This document shows, piece after piece, positions 42,986 through 52,161 of a DNA stretch of 64,000 nucleotides. The notes under the pieces are model-generated. The model saw only the letters and a list, made by a program, of their open reading frames with translations, did not search any database and was not told the origin of the DNA. Location of the stretch: the NCBI RefSeq assembly GCF_003149455.1, contig NZ_QFFK01000002.1, positions 186,001-250,000 of the forward strand. Direction: 5' to 3'. The stretch comes from Chitinophaga deserti. GTDB lineage: Bacteria; Bacteroidota; Bacteroidia; Chitinophagales; Chitinophagaceae. The position numbers and the translations under genes were made by a program. Within the stretch, counting starts at the first letter, position 1, and the number at the start of each line of letters is the position of its first letter.

Positions 42986-43852
42986 TCAGAAGAAGAGCCT
43001 CATGTAGATCCATGCGATAGGTGCGGCTACCAGCAGGGAGTCGAACCGGTCGAGGAAGCCACCGTGCCCCGGCATGATGCTTCCGGAATCCTTAACACCT
43101 GCCAGCCTTTTCAGCCTGGACTCCAGCAGGTCTCCCGCCGTACCGAAGATGGCGGCGATGGCCGCGAAAGCGATCCAATGCTGCAACGGCATCCATTCAT
43201 GCCCCCAAAAGTAACCGAATACGCCCGCTGCAGCCACGGCAAGGATCATCCCGCCTACCGTTCCTTCAATGGTTTTTTTCGGGGAAATAGCCGGGGCGAA
43301 AGGGGTACGCCCGATGAGGGAACCCACGATATAAGCCATGGTATCGTTGATCCAGATACAGCAGATCAGGGTGAGCGGGTACATCCAGATATAGACCTGG
43401 CCAAACCCGGGAACCACGTCAACGGTAAAGCTCATGTCTACCAGCATCCCGAAGGGCACGGTAACATACAACAGTCCCAGCAGCGAATACCCGATGGATT
43501 TGAGGGAAAAATCTTTCCCCATAAGGATCTCGCCCAGCGGCATAACGAGCAGGAATATGAACGTGAGCACCCAGCCGATTTCTCCCAGCGAAAGCCCGTC
43601 ATATTCGAACCTGTCGCCGGCAATAGCCATCATGAGGGCACAACCGGCAATCAGCACTCCGTTCCGGTGCCAGGCGGAAATTTCCGTGTAGTCAGCATCA
43701 ATATGGCGGACCAGGCTGGCATATTCCTTTAGCGCAAAGAAGTTTACAAGAAAAAACAGGAGAAAGAAGGATAGGGGTGACCATAAGATGCCTCCCAGCA
43801 TAATGGCCACGAAAAACAGGGCGGTAATGGTCCGCGTAATAAAAGTCTTCAT
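42986..43852 (-). CDS. cdsA: Phosphatidate cytidylyltransferase
   Basis: A 288-aa polytopic membrane enzyme converting phosphatidate and CTP to CDP-diacylglycerol. About seven to eight membrane segments. The CdsA signature is at the C-terminus: GTAGDLLESRLKRLAGVKDS and IMPGHGGFLDRFDSLL. A second motif is TPFAPAISPKKTIEGTVGGM. It lies 64 bases upstream of psd and 37 bases downstream of the DUF2007 gene, in one likely operon. Confidence 0.96.
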   Translation of the reverse strand: MKTFITRTITALFFVAIMLGGILWSPLSFFLLFFLVNFFALKEYASLVRHIDADYTEISAWHRNGVLIAGCALMMAIAGDRFEYDGLSLGEIGWVLTFIFLLVMPLGEILMGKDFSLKSIGYSLLGLLYVTVPFGMLVDMSFTVDVVPGFGQVYIWMYPLTLICCIWINDTMAYIVGSLIGRTPFAPAISPKKTIEGTVGGMILAVAAAGVFGYFWGHEWMPLQHWIAFAAIAAIFGTAGDLLESRLKRLAGVKDSGSIMPGHGGFLDRFDSLLVAAPIAWIYMRLFF

Positions 43853-43889
43853 GCGATGATTTAAAGTGGAACCGGTTCCAGATGGCCGG

Positions 43890-44120
43890 TTAATCTATTT
43901 TACCCGGCTCGGGTCGGCTTTCTGCAATGAGTTGTTTGGCTTTTTCCTCATTGTCTATATGTACATATACTTCATCCATTCCGGGAAGCATGGTTACAAA
44001 GGAGGAGTCCTGGCGGTTCACGATCACGGCGTCTATCTCGTTTTCGGCGAGCATGCCACGGATGATCTCTGCTTCGTAAGCGATGTTGCTATGGTATACT
44101 TTTACCCAGTCTTTTTCCAT
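43890..44120 (-). CDS. DUF2007-type small protein
   Basis: A 76-aa protein matching the DUF2007 (putative signal-transducing/PII-like) pattern: MEKDWVKVYHSNIAYEAEII, then LAENEIDAVIVNRQDSSF and VYVHIDNEEKAKQLI. The start at 44120 was chosen because the longer in-frame reading runs into the preceding CPBP gene and adds a non-conserved tail. It is 4 bases from the end of the CPBP gene and 37 bases before cdsA. Function unknown. Confidence 0.85.
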   Translation of the reverse strand: MEKDWVKVYHSNIAYEAEIIRGMLAENEIDAVIVNRQDSSFVTMLPGMDEVYVHIDNEEKAKQLIAESRPEPGKID

Positions 44121-44124
44121 GATA

Positions 44125-45048
44125 CTAGTTTTTAAGTTCTGTTTCCGCCGTTCGCCAGTTGTACCCTGCCTGTTTGGCTCTTTCTCCCAGCCTCCAGATG
44201 AGGAGCCCGGTAATAACGGCACTGAATATGGCGAGATAGAAAGGCACCTGCTCTTCTGCAGCGGGGTCCCTGCTGATCATTTTGCTCTGGTAAAGATAAA
44301 ACAATACCACCTGCATGCCATTGTTGATGAAGTGCCCGGCGATGGCCAGCCAGAGGTTTCCTGTTACCAGGAATACCGCGCCGATCACGAATCCGAGTAT
44401 AACACGGGGCAGGAAGGTGAGGAATTGCATGTGGATGGCGGAAAAGATGAGGGCGGTGATCAATACGGCCACCCAGCCATTGCGCACCATCTTTTGTACG
44501 ATACGCTGGAGGCATCCCCGGAAAAACACTTCTTCGGCAATGGCCGGCAGCAGTGCCATCAGGAGGAGGTTTTTGAACATGGTCCAGGAATCGGGCATCT
44601 GCAGCATGATTTTGGTCTGCCTTTCCGCCATTTTCTCCATGTCGTGGAAACGCTGCGGTAGACCGGCCAGTTTATTCCATTCTGCGGAAGCCCCTACGAG
44701 GTAGAGGGAGCACATCAGCACCAGTACGGCAAGCACCAGCTGCATGAAGGGCAAACCGCGGTTCAGGCGGAGGTATTGTGCCGGGCGGCCCATGGCCCAG
44801 GCAAACAGTACGCCGGGCACCAGGAATACGACGAACGTATAGAAAAACTGCGATATACGAAAAGCAGAAACCACGGAGGATTTAGACATTATAGCGGGGT
44901 CCTGCGCCTGTACCATCGTGTAGCCCCCGCTGATAGCCGGGAAGATGCCCTGAATGAGCACGCCGAATACTACAAAACAAACCGACATCAGTCCTAATAA
45001 AATCGCCAGTTGCCCAAACGGGGAAGCCTTCCGTATAAAGTCCATCAT
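44125..45048 (-). CDS. CPBP family intramembrane metalloprotease
   Basis: A 307-aa polytopic membrane protein (about eight segments). CPBP/CAAX-protease motifs: EEVFFRG with Glu172, Glu173 and Arg177, then the His in FSAIHMQFLTFLPRVILGFV, then the third motif AIAGHFINNGMQ. It is the first gene of the run with DUF2007, cdsA and psd. The substrate is unknown; the family includes prenyl-protein and bacteriocin-immunity proteases. It is divergent from dusB. Confidence 0.92.
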   Translation of the reverse strand: MMDFIRKASPFGQLAILLGLMSVCFVVFGVLIQGIFPAISGGYTMVQAQDPAIMSKSSVVSAFRISQFFYTFVVFLVPGVLFAWAMGRPAQYLRLNRGLPFMQLVLAVLVLMCSLYLVGASAEWNKLAGLPQRFHDMEKMAERQTKIMLQMPDSWTMFKNLLLMALLPAIAEEVFFRGCLQRIVQKMVRNGWVAVLITALIFSAIHMQFLTFLPRVILGFVIGAVFLVTGNLWLAIAGHFINNGMQVVLFYLYQSKMISRDPAAEEQVPFYLAIFSAVITGLLIWRLGERAKQAGYNWRTAETELKN

Positions 45049-45060
45049 CTTTCGCTGTGG

Positions 45061-45068
45061 TAAATTTG
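45061..45068 (+). promoter_or_regulatory. -7 promoter box of dusB
   Basis: TAAATTTG matches TAnnTTTG exactly, 60 bases before the ATG at 45129. No clear -33 box. Confidence 0.4.
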
Positions 45069-45128
45069 CGTAAATTTACAGGGCATTTGTCAGTTTGCCG
45101 GATAAAAATTCTAACTGGCATTAATTAT

Positions 45129-46199
45129 ATGGTGAAAATTGGAGATATAGAACTGGGTGAGTTCCCGCTTTTGCTGGCGCCCATGGAAGATGTCAGCGAT
45201 CCCCCTTTTCGTGCGGTCTGCAAACAGCAGGGCACCGACCTCATGTATTCAGAGTTTATTTCTTCGGAAGGCCTCATCCGCGATGCTATTAAAAGCCGCA
45301 TGAAGCTGGATATATTCGAATTCGAACGGCCCGTTGGTATCCAGATCTTCGGGGGCGATGAAGAGCCTATGGCTATGGCCGCCCAGATCGTGGAGGCCGC
45401 CAATCCCGATCTCCTCGACATCAATTTCGGCTGCCCAGTTAAAAAAGTAACCTGTAAAGGTGCCGGCGCCGGCATCCTCAAAGATATTCCCAAGATGGTC
45501 CGCCTTACGCAGGCCGTCGTAAAAGCCACGAAGCTCCCCGTTACCGTCAAAACCCGCCTCGGATGGGACGATGATACCCGGAACATAGAAGAGGTCGCAG
45601 AAAGGCTCCAGGATGTGGGTATTAAAGCCCTCACCATCCACGGCCGCACCCGTACCCAGATGTATAAGGGGCATGCAGACTGGACCCTCATCGGCAAAGT
45701 CAAAAACAATCCCCGTATCCAGATCCCCATTTTCGGCAACGGGGATATCTGTACGCCAGAGCAGGCTGTAGCTGCCAGGGCTAAATATGGGGTAGACGGG
45801 ATCATGATCGGGCGGGCAGCCATCGGCTACCCCTGGATCTTCAACGAAATCAAACACTTCATGGCCACCGGCCGGCATATGCCCCCGCCCACCGTGGCAG
45901 AAAGGGTGGCAGTATGCAAAGAACACCTCCGCCGCTCCATCCAGTGGAAGGGCGATGTGGTAGGTATCCTCGAAATGAGAAGGCACTATACGAATTACCT
46001 GAAAGGCCTCCCCCATATCAAGGAATTCCGTTCACAATTAGTAACTTGCAATACGGCCCCAGGCATAGAAGAAGTGCTGGATGCCGTAGAATATCAGTAC
46101 AAAGATCATATATTTGAGAGGACGATGGCCCCAATGGCTGGCTTAGAAGCAACAGCAACATATCCGGAGCGGGAACTGACATGTGACGTTCCGGACTGA
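45129..46199 (+). CDS. dusB: tRNA-dihydrouridine synthase B
   Basis: A 356-aa flavoenzyme that reduces uridine in the tRNA D-loop. TIM-barrel motifs: LLLAPMEDVSDPPFRAVCKQ, MYSEFISSEGLIR, DINFGCPVKKVTCKGAGAGI with catalytic Cys102, and FMN-binding LPVTVKTRLGWDD, ALTIHGRTRTQMYKG and PIFGNGDICTPEQA. An alpha-helical C-terminal domain follows. The start MVKIGDIELGEFP was chosen over an upstream in-frame ATG whose extension overlaps the promoter region. Confidence 0.95.
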   Translation: MVKIGDIELGEFPLLLAPMEDVSDPPFRAVCKQQGTDLMYSEFISSEGLIRDAIKSRMKLDIFEFERPVGIQIFGGDEEPMAMAAQIVEAANPDLLDINFGCPVKKVTCKGAGAGILKDIPKMVRLTQAVVKATKLPVTVKTRLGWDDDTRNIEEVAERLQDVGIKALTIHGRTRTQMYKGHADWTLIGKVKNNPRIQIPIFGNGDICTPEQAVAARAKYGVDGIMIGRAAIGYPWIFNEIKHFMATGRHMPPPTVAERVAVCKEHLRRSIQWKGDVVGILEMRRHYTNYLKGLPHIKEFRSQLVTCNTAPGIEEVLDAVEYQYKDHIFERTMAPMAGLEATATYPERELTCDVPD

Positions 46200-46232
46200 C
46201 CCCAGAAATGAACCATATAAATTGCTTTCACA

Positions 46233-46802
46233 ATGGCCACAATCAAAAACTTGAAAAACGAGGTCTGGAAAGACTTGCAGATTAAAAACAAATCTGCCCT
46301 GCGTAAGCGTTACGCAGTTTCCACCATGGGAAGAGTGATGAGTTACCAGGAAAGCAAAGAAGAAGGGCGGCTCCTAAACGGCTCTACCGTGGAAGGCTAC
46401 ACCGTCCTGAACATCAAACCGGCAGATACTTATCAATCCCTCTACCTGCACCGCGAAGTGGCGCGCCTCTTTATCCCCAAAACCTCCCGCACACAGAAAT
46501 ACGTTATCCATCTCGACTACGATAAAAAGAATAATAAAATCTCCAACCTCCGATGGGCCACCAAGGAGGAAATGGAACAGCATCAGCAGAACAGTCCGGC
46601 CAAGCTGGCTTACAAAGAGCAGCAGCGCCACCGTACCAAAGGGCTGAAGCTGAATATTGCCAAGGTAAAAAGCATCAAGCGCCTGCTGGATAAGCCGGGG
46701 CGCAAAACGATGAAGCAGATCGCGGAACAGTTTTCTATCAGCGAAATGCAGCTTTACCGCATTAAAAGTGGCGAAAACTGGAGCCACGTAACCCTGGATT
46801 AA
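46233..46802 (+). CDS. NUMOD4/HNH-like protein with C-terminal HTH
   Basis: A 189-aa probable DNA-binding protein. The N-terminus has a NUMOD4-like segment (EVWKDLQIKNKSALRKRYAV, STMGRVMSYQ). The middle resembles an HNH core (YLHREVARLFIPK, VIHLDYDKKNNKISNLRWAT) with His73, His93, Asn101 and Asn105. However, Ile92 stands where HNH enzymes of this type usually carry Asn. The C-terminus (about 150-182) looks like an HTH (GRKTMKQIAEQFSISEMQLY). Homing-endonuclease relatives have this layout, but nuclease activity is doubtful. It follows dusB by 33 bases on the same strand. Confidence 0.8.
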   Translation: MATIKNLKNEVWKDLQIKNKSALRKRYAVSTMGRVMSYQESKEEGRLLNGSTVEGYTVLNIKPADTYQSLYLHREVARLFIPKTSRTQKYVIHLDYDKKNNKISNLRWATKEEMEQHQQNSPAKLAYKEQQRHRTKGLKLNIAKVKSIKRLLDKPGRKTMKQIAEQFSISEMQLYRIKSGENWSHVTLD

Positions 46803-46846
46803 CGCCTGAGTCATCAGGAATGGTCATATATTTTGATGTTGTCTGA

Positions 46847-46881
46847 CGATGGTCTCCGCCAAACGGAGACCATCGCCTTTT
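46847..46881 (+). terminator. Terminator after the NUMOD4/HNH-like gene
   Basis: A perfect 12-bp stem (46847-46858 / 46864-46875, CGATGGTCTCCG and its complement) with a 5-nt loop, followed by CC and a short T-run (46878-46881). Confidence 0.7.
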
Positions 46882-46939
46882 ACGGGCGCTTGCAGGAACG
46901 GGGGTTTTGGTGTACCTTACTCTTCCAAATCAGTAGACT

Positions 46940-47740
46940 ATGTCAGGCAAGAAAATCGCCATTATAGGCGGCGGCAACCTCGGTTCCGCCATTGCGGAGG
47001 GCCTCCTCAAAAGTGGCTTCTCCAAGGCAGGAGAAATCACCATTACTAAGCGAAACGTCGCCACCCTGGCCGCATTACGCGAGCAGGGCGTTCATGTTGA
47101 AACCGATAATGCCAAAGCTATCCGCGAAGCGGACGTGGTAGTGGTGGCCCTCAAGCCATACAACGTGAAAGAAGTACTCACCGAACTCCGCGCTAATTTC
47201 GATACAGAAAAACAACTGCTCATTTCAGTGGTTACCGGCGTTTTGCTCGACGACCTTGAAAAGATCACCCTTCCCGGCCTGCCCATCTTCCGCGCCATGC
47301 CCAACACCGCCATCGCCATACAGGAATCCATCACCTGCATCTGCGGCCGGAATGTAACCGAAGAACAGACCAATTTCGTGAAACAGATGTTTGACCAGCT
47401 GGGCGTTACCGTAGCTATCGACGAGAAGCTCATGGACGCAGCCACCGTACTCGGCGCCTGTGGTATCGCTTATGCACTCCGCTTCATCCGTGCCAGCATT
47501 CAGGGCGGAATCGAAATCGGTTTCGATGCCGCCACCGCCAACCTCATTGCCGCACAAACCGTTAAAGGCGCGGCAGAGCTCCTCATCAAAGGCAACCGCC
47601 ACCCCGAAGCAGAAATCGATAAGGTTACCACGCCCAAAGGCTGCACCATCGCAGGCCTCAACGAAATGGAACACCAGGGCTTCAGCTCCTCCCTCATCAA
47701 AGGCATCACCAGCTCCTACAACAAGATCACCAAGGGATAA
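46940..47740 (+). CDS. proC: Pyrroline-5-carboxylate reductase
   Basis: A 266-aa cytoplasmic enzyme, last step of proline synthesis. The Rossmann motif KIAIIGGGNLGSAIAEGLLK starts the protein. Further motifs are VVALKPYNVKEVL, FRAMPNTAIAIQESITCICG and the C-terminal dimer domain signature TTPKGCTIAGLNEMEHQGFS. Length is normal. A bidirectional terminator follows. Confidence 0.96.
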   Translation: MSGKKIAIIGGGNLGSAIAEGLLKSGFSKAGEITITKRNVATLAALREQGVHVETDNAKAIREADVVVVALKPYNVKEVLTELRANFDTEKQLLISVVTGVLLDDLEKITLPGLPIFRAMPNTAIAIQESITCICGRNVTEEQTNFVKQMFDQLGVTVAIDEKLMDAATVLGACGIAYALRFIRASIQGGIEIGFDAATANLIAAQTVKGAAELLIKGNRHPEAEIDKVTTPKGCTIAGLNEMEHQGFSSSLIKGITSSYNKITKG

Positions 47741-47771
47741 TTCCCCCAACATATTTGCATAAAAACAACAA

Positions 47772-47800
47772 GGCCGGGATAAGAATATCCCGGCCATTTT
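47772..47800. terminator. Bidirectional terminator between proC and the RND pump gene
   Basis: A perfect 10-bp stem (47772-47781 GGCCGGGATA / 47786-47795) with loop AGAA. A T-run follows on the plus strand (ATTTT) and an A-rich flank on the left gives U-richness on the minus strand. Confidence 0.8.
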
Positions 47801-47862
47801 ATAGTTAAACCTACAACTGTTACACTGTTTGTAACACTATTGTTACTTATGCAAGTATTTTA

Positions 47863-50800
47863 TCAGTTCATCATCGAAGCAGACTGCAAATCGCGTGATT
47901 CCAGCTCCTGCTCCGTAGGCGCCACCATCCGCTGACGGATGTAACGCTTCTTGGAAATACGGCCCATGCCGAACTTCGCCATCGTCTTATCCACCACCAT
48001 ATAAATTACCGGCACTACTATCAGCGTCAGGAACATGGATGTGATAAGGCCGCCGATGATTACCCATGCCAGACCATTCTTGGTCGATGCCACACCACCT
48101 GTTGCCAGTGCGATCGGCAACATACCAATCACCATCGCGATGGTAGTCATCAGGATCGGGCGGAGACGGGCATGGTTAGCATGGATGAGCGCGTCGTAAG
48201 TGCTCTGTCCTTCTTCCTTCATCTGGTTGGTGAAGTCTACAAGGATGATCGCGTTCTTCGCCACAAGCCCGATCAGCATGATCATACCCAGGATGGTAAA
48301 GATGTTCAGCGTATTGTTGGTAAGCGCCAGTGCCAGCAGGGCACCGATGATAGCCAGCGGGATGGAGAACATTACCACGAAAGGATAGATGTAGTTGTCG
48401 TACAGCGCCACCATGATCAGGTACACCATGATGATGGAAATGAGCAGTGCCATACCCAGTGTGGAGAACGAATCTCCCTGATTTTCAGCATCACCGCCCA
48501 GCAGGTAGCTAACGCCCATAGGCTTCGGCATGGTGCTCAGTTTCGCTACGAACTCCTGGGTTACGGTACCGGCAGGGCGGCCCATTACCTGGCTCTGTAT
48601 GGAAACGGAAGTGCTTTTATCGCGGCGCTCCAGGCGGCTCGGACCAGACCCTTCGGTGATGGTAGCGAACTGCGAGAGCTTCACCAGCTCACCTTTATCG
48701 TTCTTAAAATCAATATTGGCCACATCCGCAATGTTGCGGCGGTTAAAGTCGCCATAACGGATGTTGATATCATATTCATACTCACCCTGGCGGAATTTCA
48801 CTTTGGAGTCATCCGCAGTTCCGCTGAATGCCGTCTGCATCGTACCACCCACATTTTCCAGTGTGAGGCCGAGGGCCGACATTTTATCACGATCCACCTG
48901 CACATTGATCTCAGGGTTACCTTCTTCTACAGACAGTTTCACTTCCGTAGCACCTTCTATTTTCTGCAGTTCGGCCATACCCGCTTTCGCAAATTTGAAC
49001 ACACTGTCGAGGTCGGTACCCATTACGATCACATCGATGGGAGCGCGTTCTGCAGTACCCATGATGCTTACGGAAGTAGTTTTCACTTTCACACCGGGAA
49101 GGATAGCTTTCAGTTCCTTTTTGATGTGCGTAGCAAGGATGTCTGCAGCTTCACGCTGGTGAAGGTCTACCAGCTGCACGGTTATCTCCGCTTTGTAGGC
49201 GGTAGATTGTGAAGCACCGAAACCATCTTCTGAAGTCTGACCCACGGTGGTGATCAGCGAGGTAACTTCAGATTTCTTTTCAAGGAAGGCTTCTGCTTTC
49301 AGGGTAGCCTGGTTGGTTTGTTCGATGGATGCATCTTTCGGCATCTCGAGCATCACGATAAACTGACCACGGTCGCCTTTCGGGATAAACTCACCACCGA
49401 TATATCCGCGGCCTACCAGCTGGAAGGACGCGATCAGGAGTGCAAATACACCTACAAGGGTAACGGTTTTATTTCTCAGCGCCCATTTCAGGCCACCGGT
49501 CATCCACTGCGTGAATTTATCCAGCTGGCGTTCGAACCAGAGAATGAATTTCTCGAAGAAGTTTTTACCGGTTAGATGTGTGAGCTTACCGAAGCGGGAA
49601 GCGAGCAGCGGTACGATGGTGAACGAAGTCAGCAGGGAGAGCATCGTGGATATCATAACCACCACGCAGAACTCACGGAGGATCTTGCTCACCAGTTCGT
49701 TCGTCAGTGAAATGGGGAGGAACACCACCACAATTACAAGCGTAATGGAGGTTACGGTAAACCCGATTTCCTTTACACCATCAAATGCAGCGCGTACTTT
49801 ATTCTTACCCATCTCCATGTGGCGGTAAATGTTTTCGAGTACCACAATGGCGTCGTCCACAAGGATACCAACCACCAGCGAAAGGCCCAGCAGCGACATG
49901 AGGTTCAGCGAGAAGCCGAATAGTTTCATCCCGATGAATGTTGCTACCAGTGAAGCAGGGATGGAGATCATTACGAAGATGGCGTTACGTAAGCTGTGCA
50001 GGAACAACATCATTACCGCTGCCACGAGCAGTACGGCAATCACGAGGTCATGGATCACAGAGTCGGCAGACTCCAGGGTGAACACAGAGTTATCGTTCGC
50101 GATCTTGATCTTCAGGCCGGCTGCGGCATATTCTTTTTCGATACCGGCGATAGCCTTGTGTACCTGTTCAGATACCGTTACGGCATTCGCATCGGATTGT
50201 TTCTGTACCTGCAGGGCAATAGCTGCTTCACGATCTACACGGGCAAGCCTGTCTGCATCTTTCTGCGCATCCTGCACATCGGCTACATCACCGAGGCGCA
50301 CCTGTGTGCCGGTGGAAGTAGTAGCGAGTACGAGGCCGCGGAGCTGGTCCACATCTTTATATTTACCTGCCAGGCGCACGAGGATCTGCTGATCGGTAGT
50401 TTTTACCTTACCGGTAGGGAAGTCGAGGTTGGCGTTGGTAACCGTCTGGCGTACCTGCATGATAGACAGCTTGTACGCTTCCAGTTTCTTAGGGTCGATG
50501 TTGATCTGGATTTCTCTTTCCTGGCCACCGATCAGTGTGATCTGGGCTACACCAGGCAGGCGGCTCAGCATGGGCTGGATGCGCTTGTCGATCAGGTCAA
50601 AGAATTTCCGGTCATCCATTTTCGCAGTAGCGGAAAGTGTCATGATCGGAAGATCATCAAGGGAGAATTTATTAAGAGACGGAGGTTTGGCATCGCCGGG
50701 CAGTTCAGCAAGGATAGCGTTCACCTTCCTTTGTGCATCCTGCAGGCCAATGTCTTCATCAGCATCGTTATTCAGTTCCACCGTAACCATGGAGAGGCTC

Positions 50801-51057
50801 TCGGAGGATTTGGAAGTCAGTTTCTTAATGTTTTCCATGGAAGCCACGGCGTCTTCGATCTTTTTCGTGACGGTGCTTTCCACTTCGGAGGGCGAGGCGC
50901 CCGGGTAAACGGTGGCGATGGTCACGATCGGGGAGGAGAACTTGGGCAGCAGCTCATAGTTCAGCGTCTTGTAACTGAGTACCCCCAGCAGCGTGAGGAT
51001 GGTGAATAGCACCACCACAACCGTCGGCCTTTTTATCGATATCTCTGTAATCTTCAT
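47863..51057 (-). CDS. RND efflux pump, inner-membrane permease (AcrB/MexB-type, HAE1)
   Basis: A 1064-aa proton-driven transporter with 12 expected membrane segments in two repeats. The N-terminus is MKITEISIKRPTVVVVLFTI. Porter domains include VYPGASPSEVESTVTKKIED. The proton-relay TM4 motif is LVVGILVDDAIVVLENIYRH, with the paired Asp residues of HAE1 pumps. The second half contains LIGLVAKNAIILVDFTNQMK. It partners the adaptor and TolC genes upstream in the same operon. Substrates are unknown, probably drugs or hydrophobic compounds. Confidence 0.96.
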   Translation of the reverse strand: MKITEISIKRPTVVVVLFTILTLLGVLSYKTLNYELLPKFSSPIVTIATVYPGASPSEVESTVTKKIEDAVASMENIKKLTSKSSESLSMVTVELNNDADEDIGLQDAQRKVNAILAELPGDAKPPSLNKFSLDDLPIMTLSATAKMDDRKFFDLIDKRIQPMLSRLPGVAQITLIGGQEREIQINIDPKKLEAYKLSIMQVRQTVTNANLDFPTGKVKTTDQQILVRLAGKYKDVDQLRGLVLATTSTGTQVRLGDVADVQDAQKDADRLARVDREAAIALQVQKQSDANAVTVSEQVHKAIAGIEKEYAAAGLKIKIANDNSVFTLESADSVIHDLVIAVLLVAAVMMLFLHSLRNAIFVMISIPASLVATFIGMKLFGFSLNLMSLLGLSLVVGILVDDAIVVLENIYRHMEMGKNKVRAAFDGVKEIGFTVTSITLVIVVVFLPISLTNELVSKILREFCVVVMISTMLSLLTSFTIVPLLASRFGKLTHLTGKNFFEKFILWFERQLDKFTQWMTGGLKWALRNKTVTLVGVFALLIASFQLVGRGYIGGEFIPKGDRGQFIVMLEMPKDASIEQTNQATLKAEAFLEKKSEVTSLITTVGQTSEDGFGASQSTAYKAEITVQLVDLHQREAADILATHIKKELKAILPGVKVKTTSVSIMGTAERAPIDVIVMGTDLDSVFKFAKAGMAELQKIEGATEVKLSVEEGNPEINVQVDRDKMSALGLTLENVGGTMQTAFSGTADDSKVKFRQGEYEYDINIRYGDFNRRNIADVANIDFKNDKGELVKLSQFATITEGSGPSRLERRDKSTSVSIQSQVMGRPAGTVTQEFVAKLSTMPKPMGVSYLLGGDAENQGDSFSTLGMALLISIIMVYLIMVALYDNYIYPFVVMFSIPLAIIGALLALALTNNTLNIFTILGMIMLIGLVAKNAIILVDFTNQMKEEGQSTYDALIHANHARLRPILMTTIAMVIGMLPIALATGGVASTKNGLAWVIIGGLITSMFLTLIVVPVIYMVVDKTMAKFGMGRISKKRYIRQRMVAPTEQELESRDLQSASMMN

Positions 51058-51087
51058 TGTGTCGGTTTGTTAAGTGAAGCAATCGTC

Positions 51088-52161
51088 TTACTGGGCCTGT
51101 ACGGCTACTTTAGCACCGTTGGTCAGGTTGATCTGTCCGCTGATGATAACGGTTTCACCTTCATTCAGGCCTTCGCGGATTTCCACTTTTTCACCATAGA
51201 TGCGGCCGGCGGTTACTTTGCGCAGTTTGGCAACGTTTCCTTCCATTACATATATCTGGTTGCTGTTAACACCGCCAACGAAAGCGTTGCGGGAAATAAG
51301 CATGGAGGGTTCCTGTTCAGGCATTTCGAAATTGGCAGTGCCATACATACCGGCTTTCAGTTGCTTGCCGGCGATGTTGATCACTTCCATTTCCACAGGG
51401 TAACTCAGGGTAGCATCGCCTTTGGCAGCGATGAACGTGATTTTACCGGTGTACTGGATTTCGGGGTAAACGTTAGTGGTCACATTCACTTTATCGCCCA
51501 GTTTGAGGTTGATCACCTGCAGCTCGGGAACGGTAACGCGCAGCTTAAGGCGGCTAACGTCTACGATATCGAACATTTTGGTACCTGCGGAGAGGTAGGT
51601 GCCTTTCTCAACATACTTGGCGTTGATGAATCCGGAGATGGGAGACTTCACATATGTATCGTTTACCTTACGGCTGGCAGCTTCGTAGCGGGAAACGGCC
51701 AGGTCGTACTGGAGGCGGGCATCATCCATTTGCTTCTGGGTAACGCCACCGGTTTTGAAAGCGGCTTCATACCTGTCTTTATCTACTTTCAGTTGTTGCA
51801 GATTGGCTTTTGCGGAAGCCAGGTCGGTACCTACGATTTCATCGTCGATACGTGCAAGGATCTGGCCCTGCTTTACAACACTGCCCTCGTCTACCATGAG
51901 TTGATTGATACGGCCGGCAGCTTCGCTGAGGTAGGTCAGTTCGCGGAACGGCTCAAAGTTGCCGTTGGCAGCGAAGTGCTGATCAAAATCCACACGGGTT
52001 GCTTTCTCGGTGAGTACGGGAATATCGCCGGTGTTACTTTGTTTAACGAATTCTGTTTTCGCTGCGTTGGCAGCTTTGTTGGCGTTCAGTTTGTAAATGA
52101 TCGCCGCGATGGCTGCTATTGTTAAAATGCCGTAGATTAAAACTTTCTTCATGGCTTGCAT
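51088..52161 (-). CDS. RND efflux periplasmic adaptor (membrane fusion protein)
   Basis: A 357-aa adaptor with one N-terminal membrane anchor (VLIYGILTIAAIAAIIYK). The lipoyl-like and hairpin domains contain EAAGRINQLMVDEGSVVKQG, a helical hairpin around AKANLQQLKVDKDRYEAAFK, then VKSPISGFINAKYVEKGTYL. Beta-barrel and membrane-proximal domains follow. The ATG at 52161 overlaps the tolC stop (TAATG), showing tight coupling; MKK at residue 4 is an alternative start. It links the pump to the outer-membrane channel. Confidence 0.94.
   Translation of the reverse strand: MQAMKKVLIYGILTIAAIAAIIYKLNANKAANAAKTEFVKQSNTGDIPVLTEKATRVDFDQHFAANGNFEPFRELTYLSEAAGRINQLMVDEGSVVKQGQILARIDDEIVGTDLASAKANLQQLKVDKDRYEAAFKTGGVTQKQMDDARLQYDLAVSRYEAASRKVNDTYVKSPISGFINAKYVEKGTYLSAGTKMFDIVDVSRLKLRVTVPELQVINLKLGDKVNVTTNVYPEIQYTGKITFIAAKGDATLSYPVEMEVINIAGKQLKAGMYGTANFEMPEQEPSMLISRNAFVGGVNSNQIYVMEGNVAKLRKVTAGRIYGEKVEIREGLNEGETVIISGQINLTNGAKVAVQAQ

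Noticed and set aside
43064..44661. Plus-strand frames over cdsA and the CPBP gene
   Set aside because: No motifs and fully covered by conserved membrane proteins on the minus strand.
46849..47049. 66-aa plus-strand frame overlapping the start of proC
   Set aside because: Begins inside a terminator hairpin and reads proC in the wrong frame.
48172..51009. Long plus-strand frames (48172-49212, 49996-51009) antisense to the RND pump
   Set aside because: Composition is typical of antisense shadows (many His, Phe, Gly); the pump on the other strand is unmistakable.
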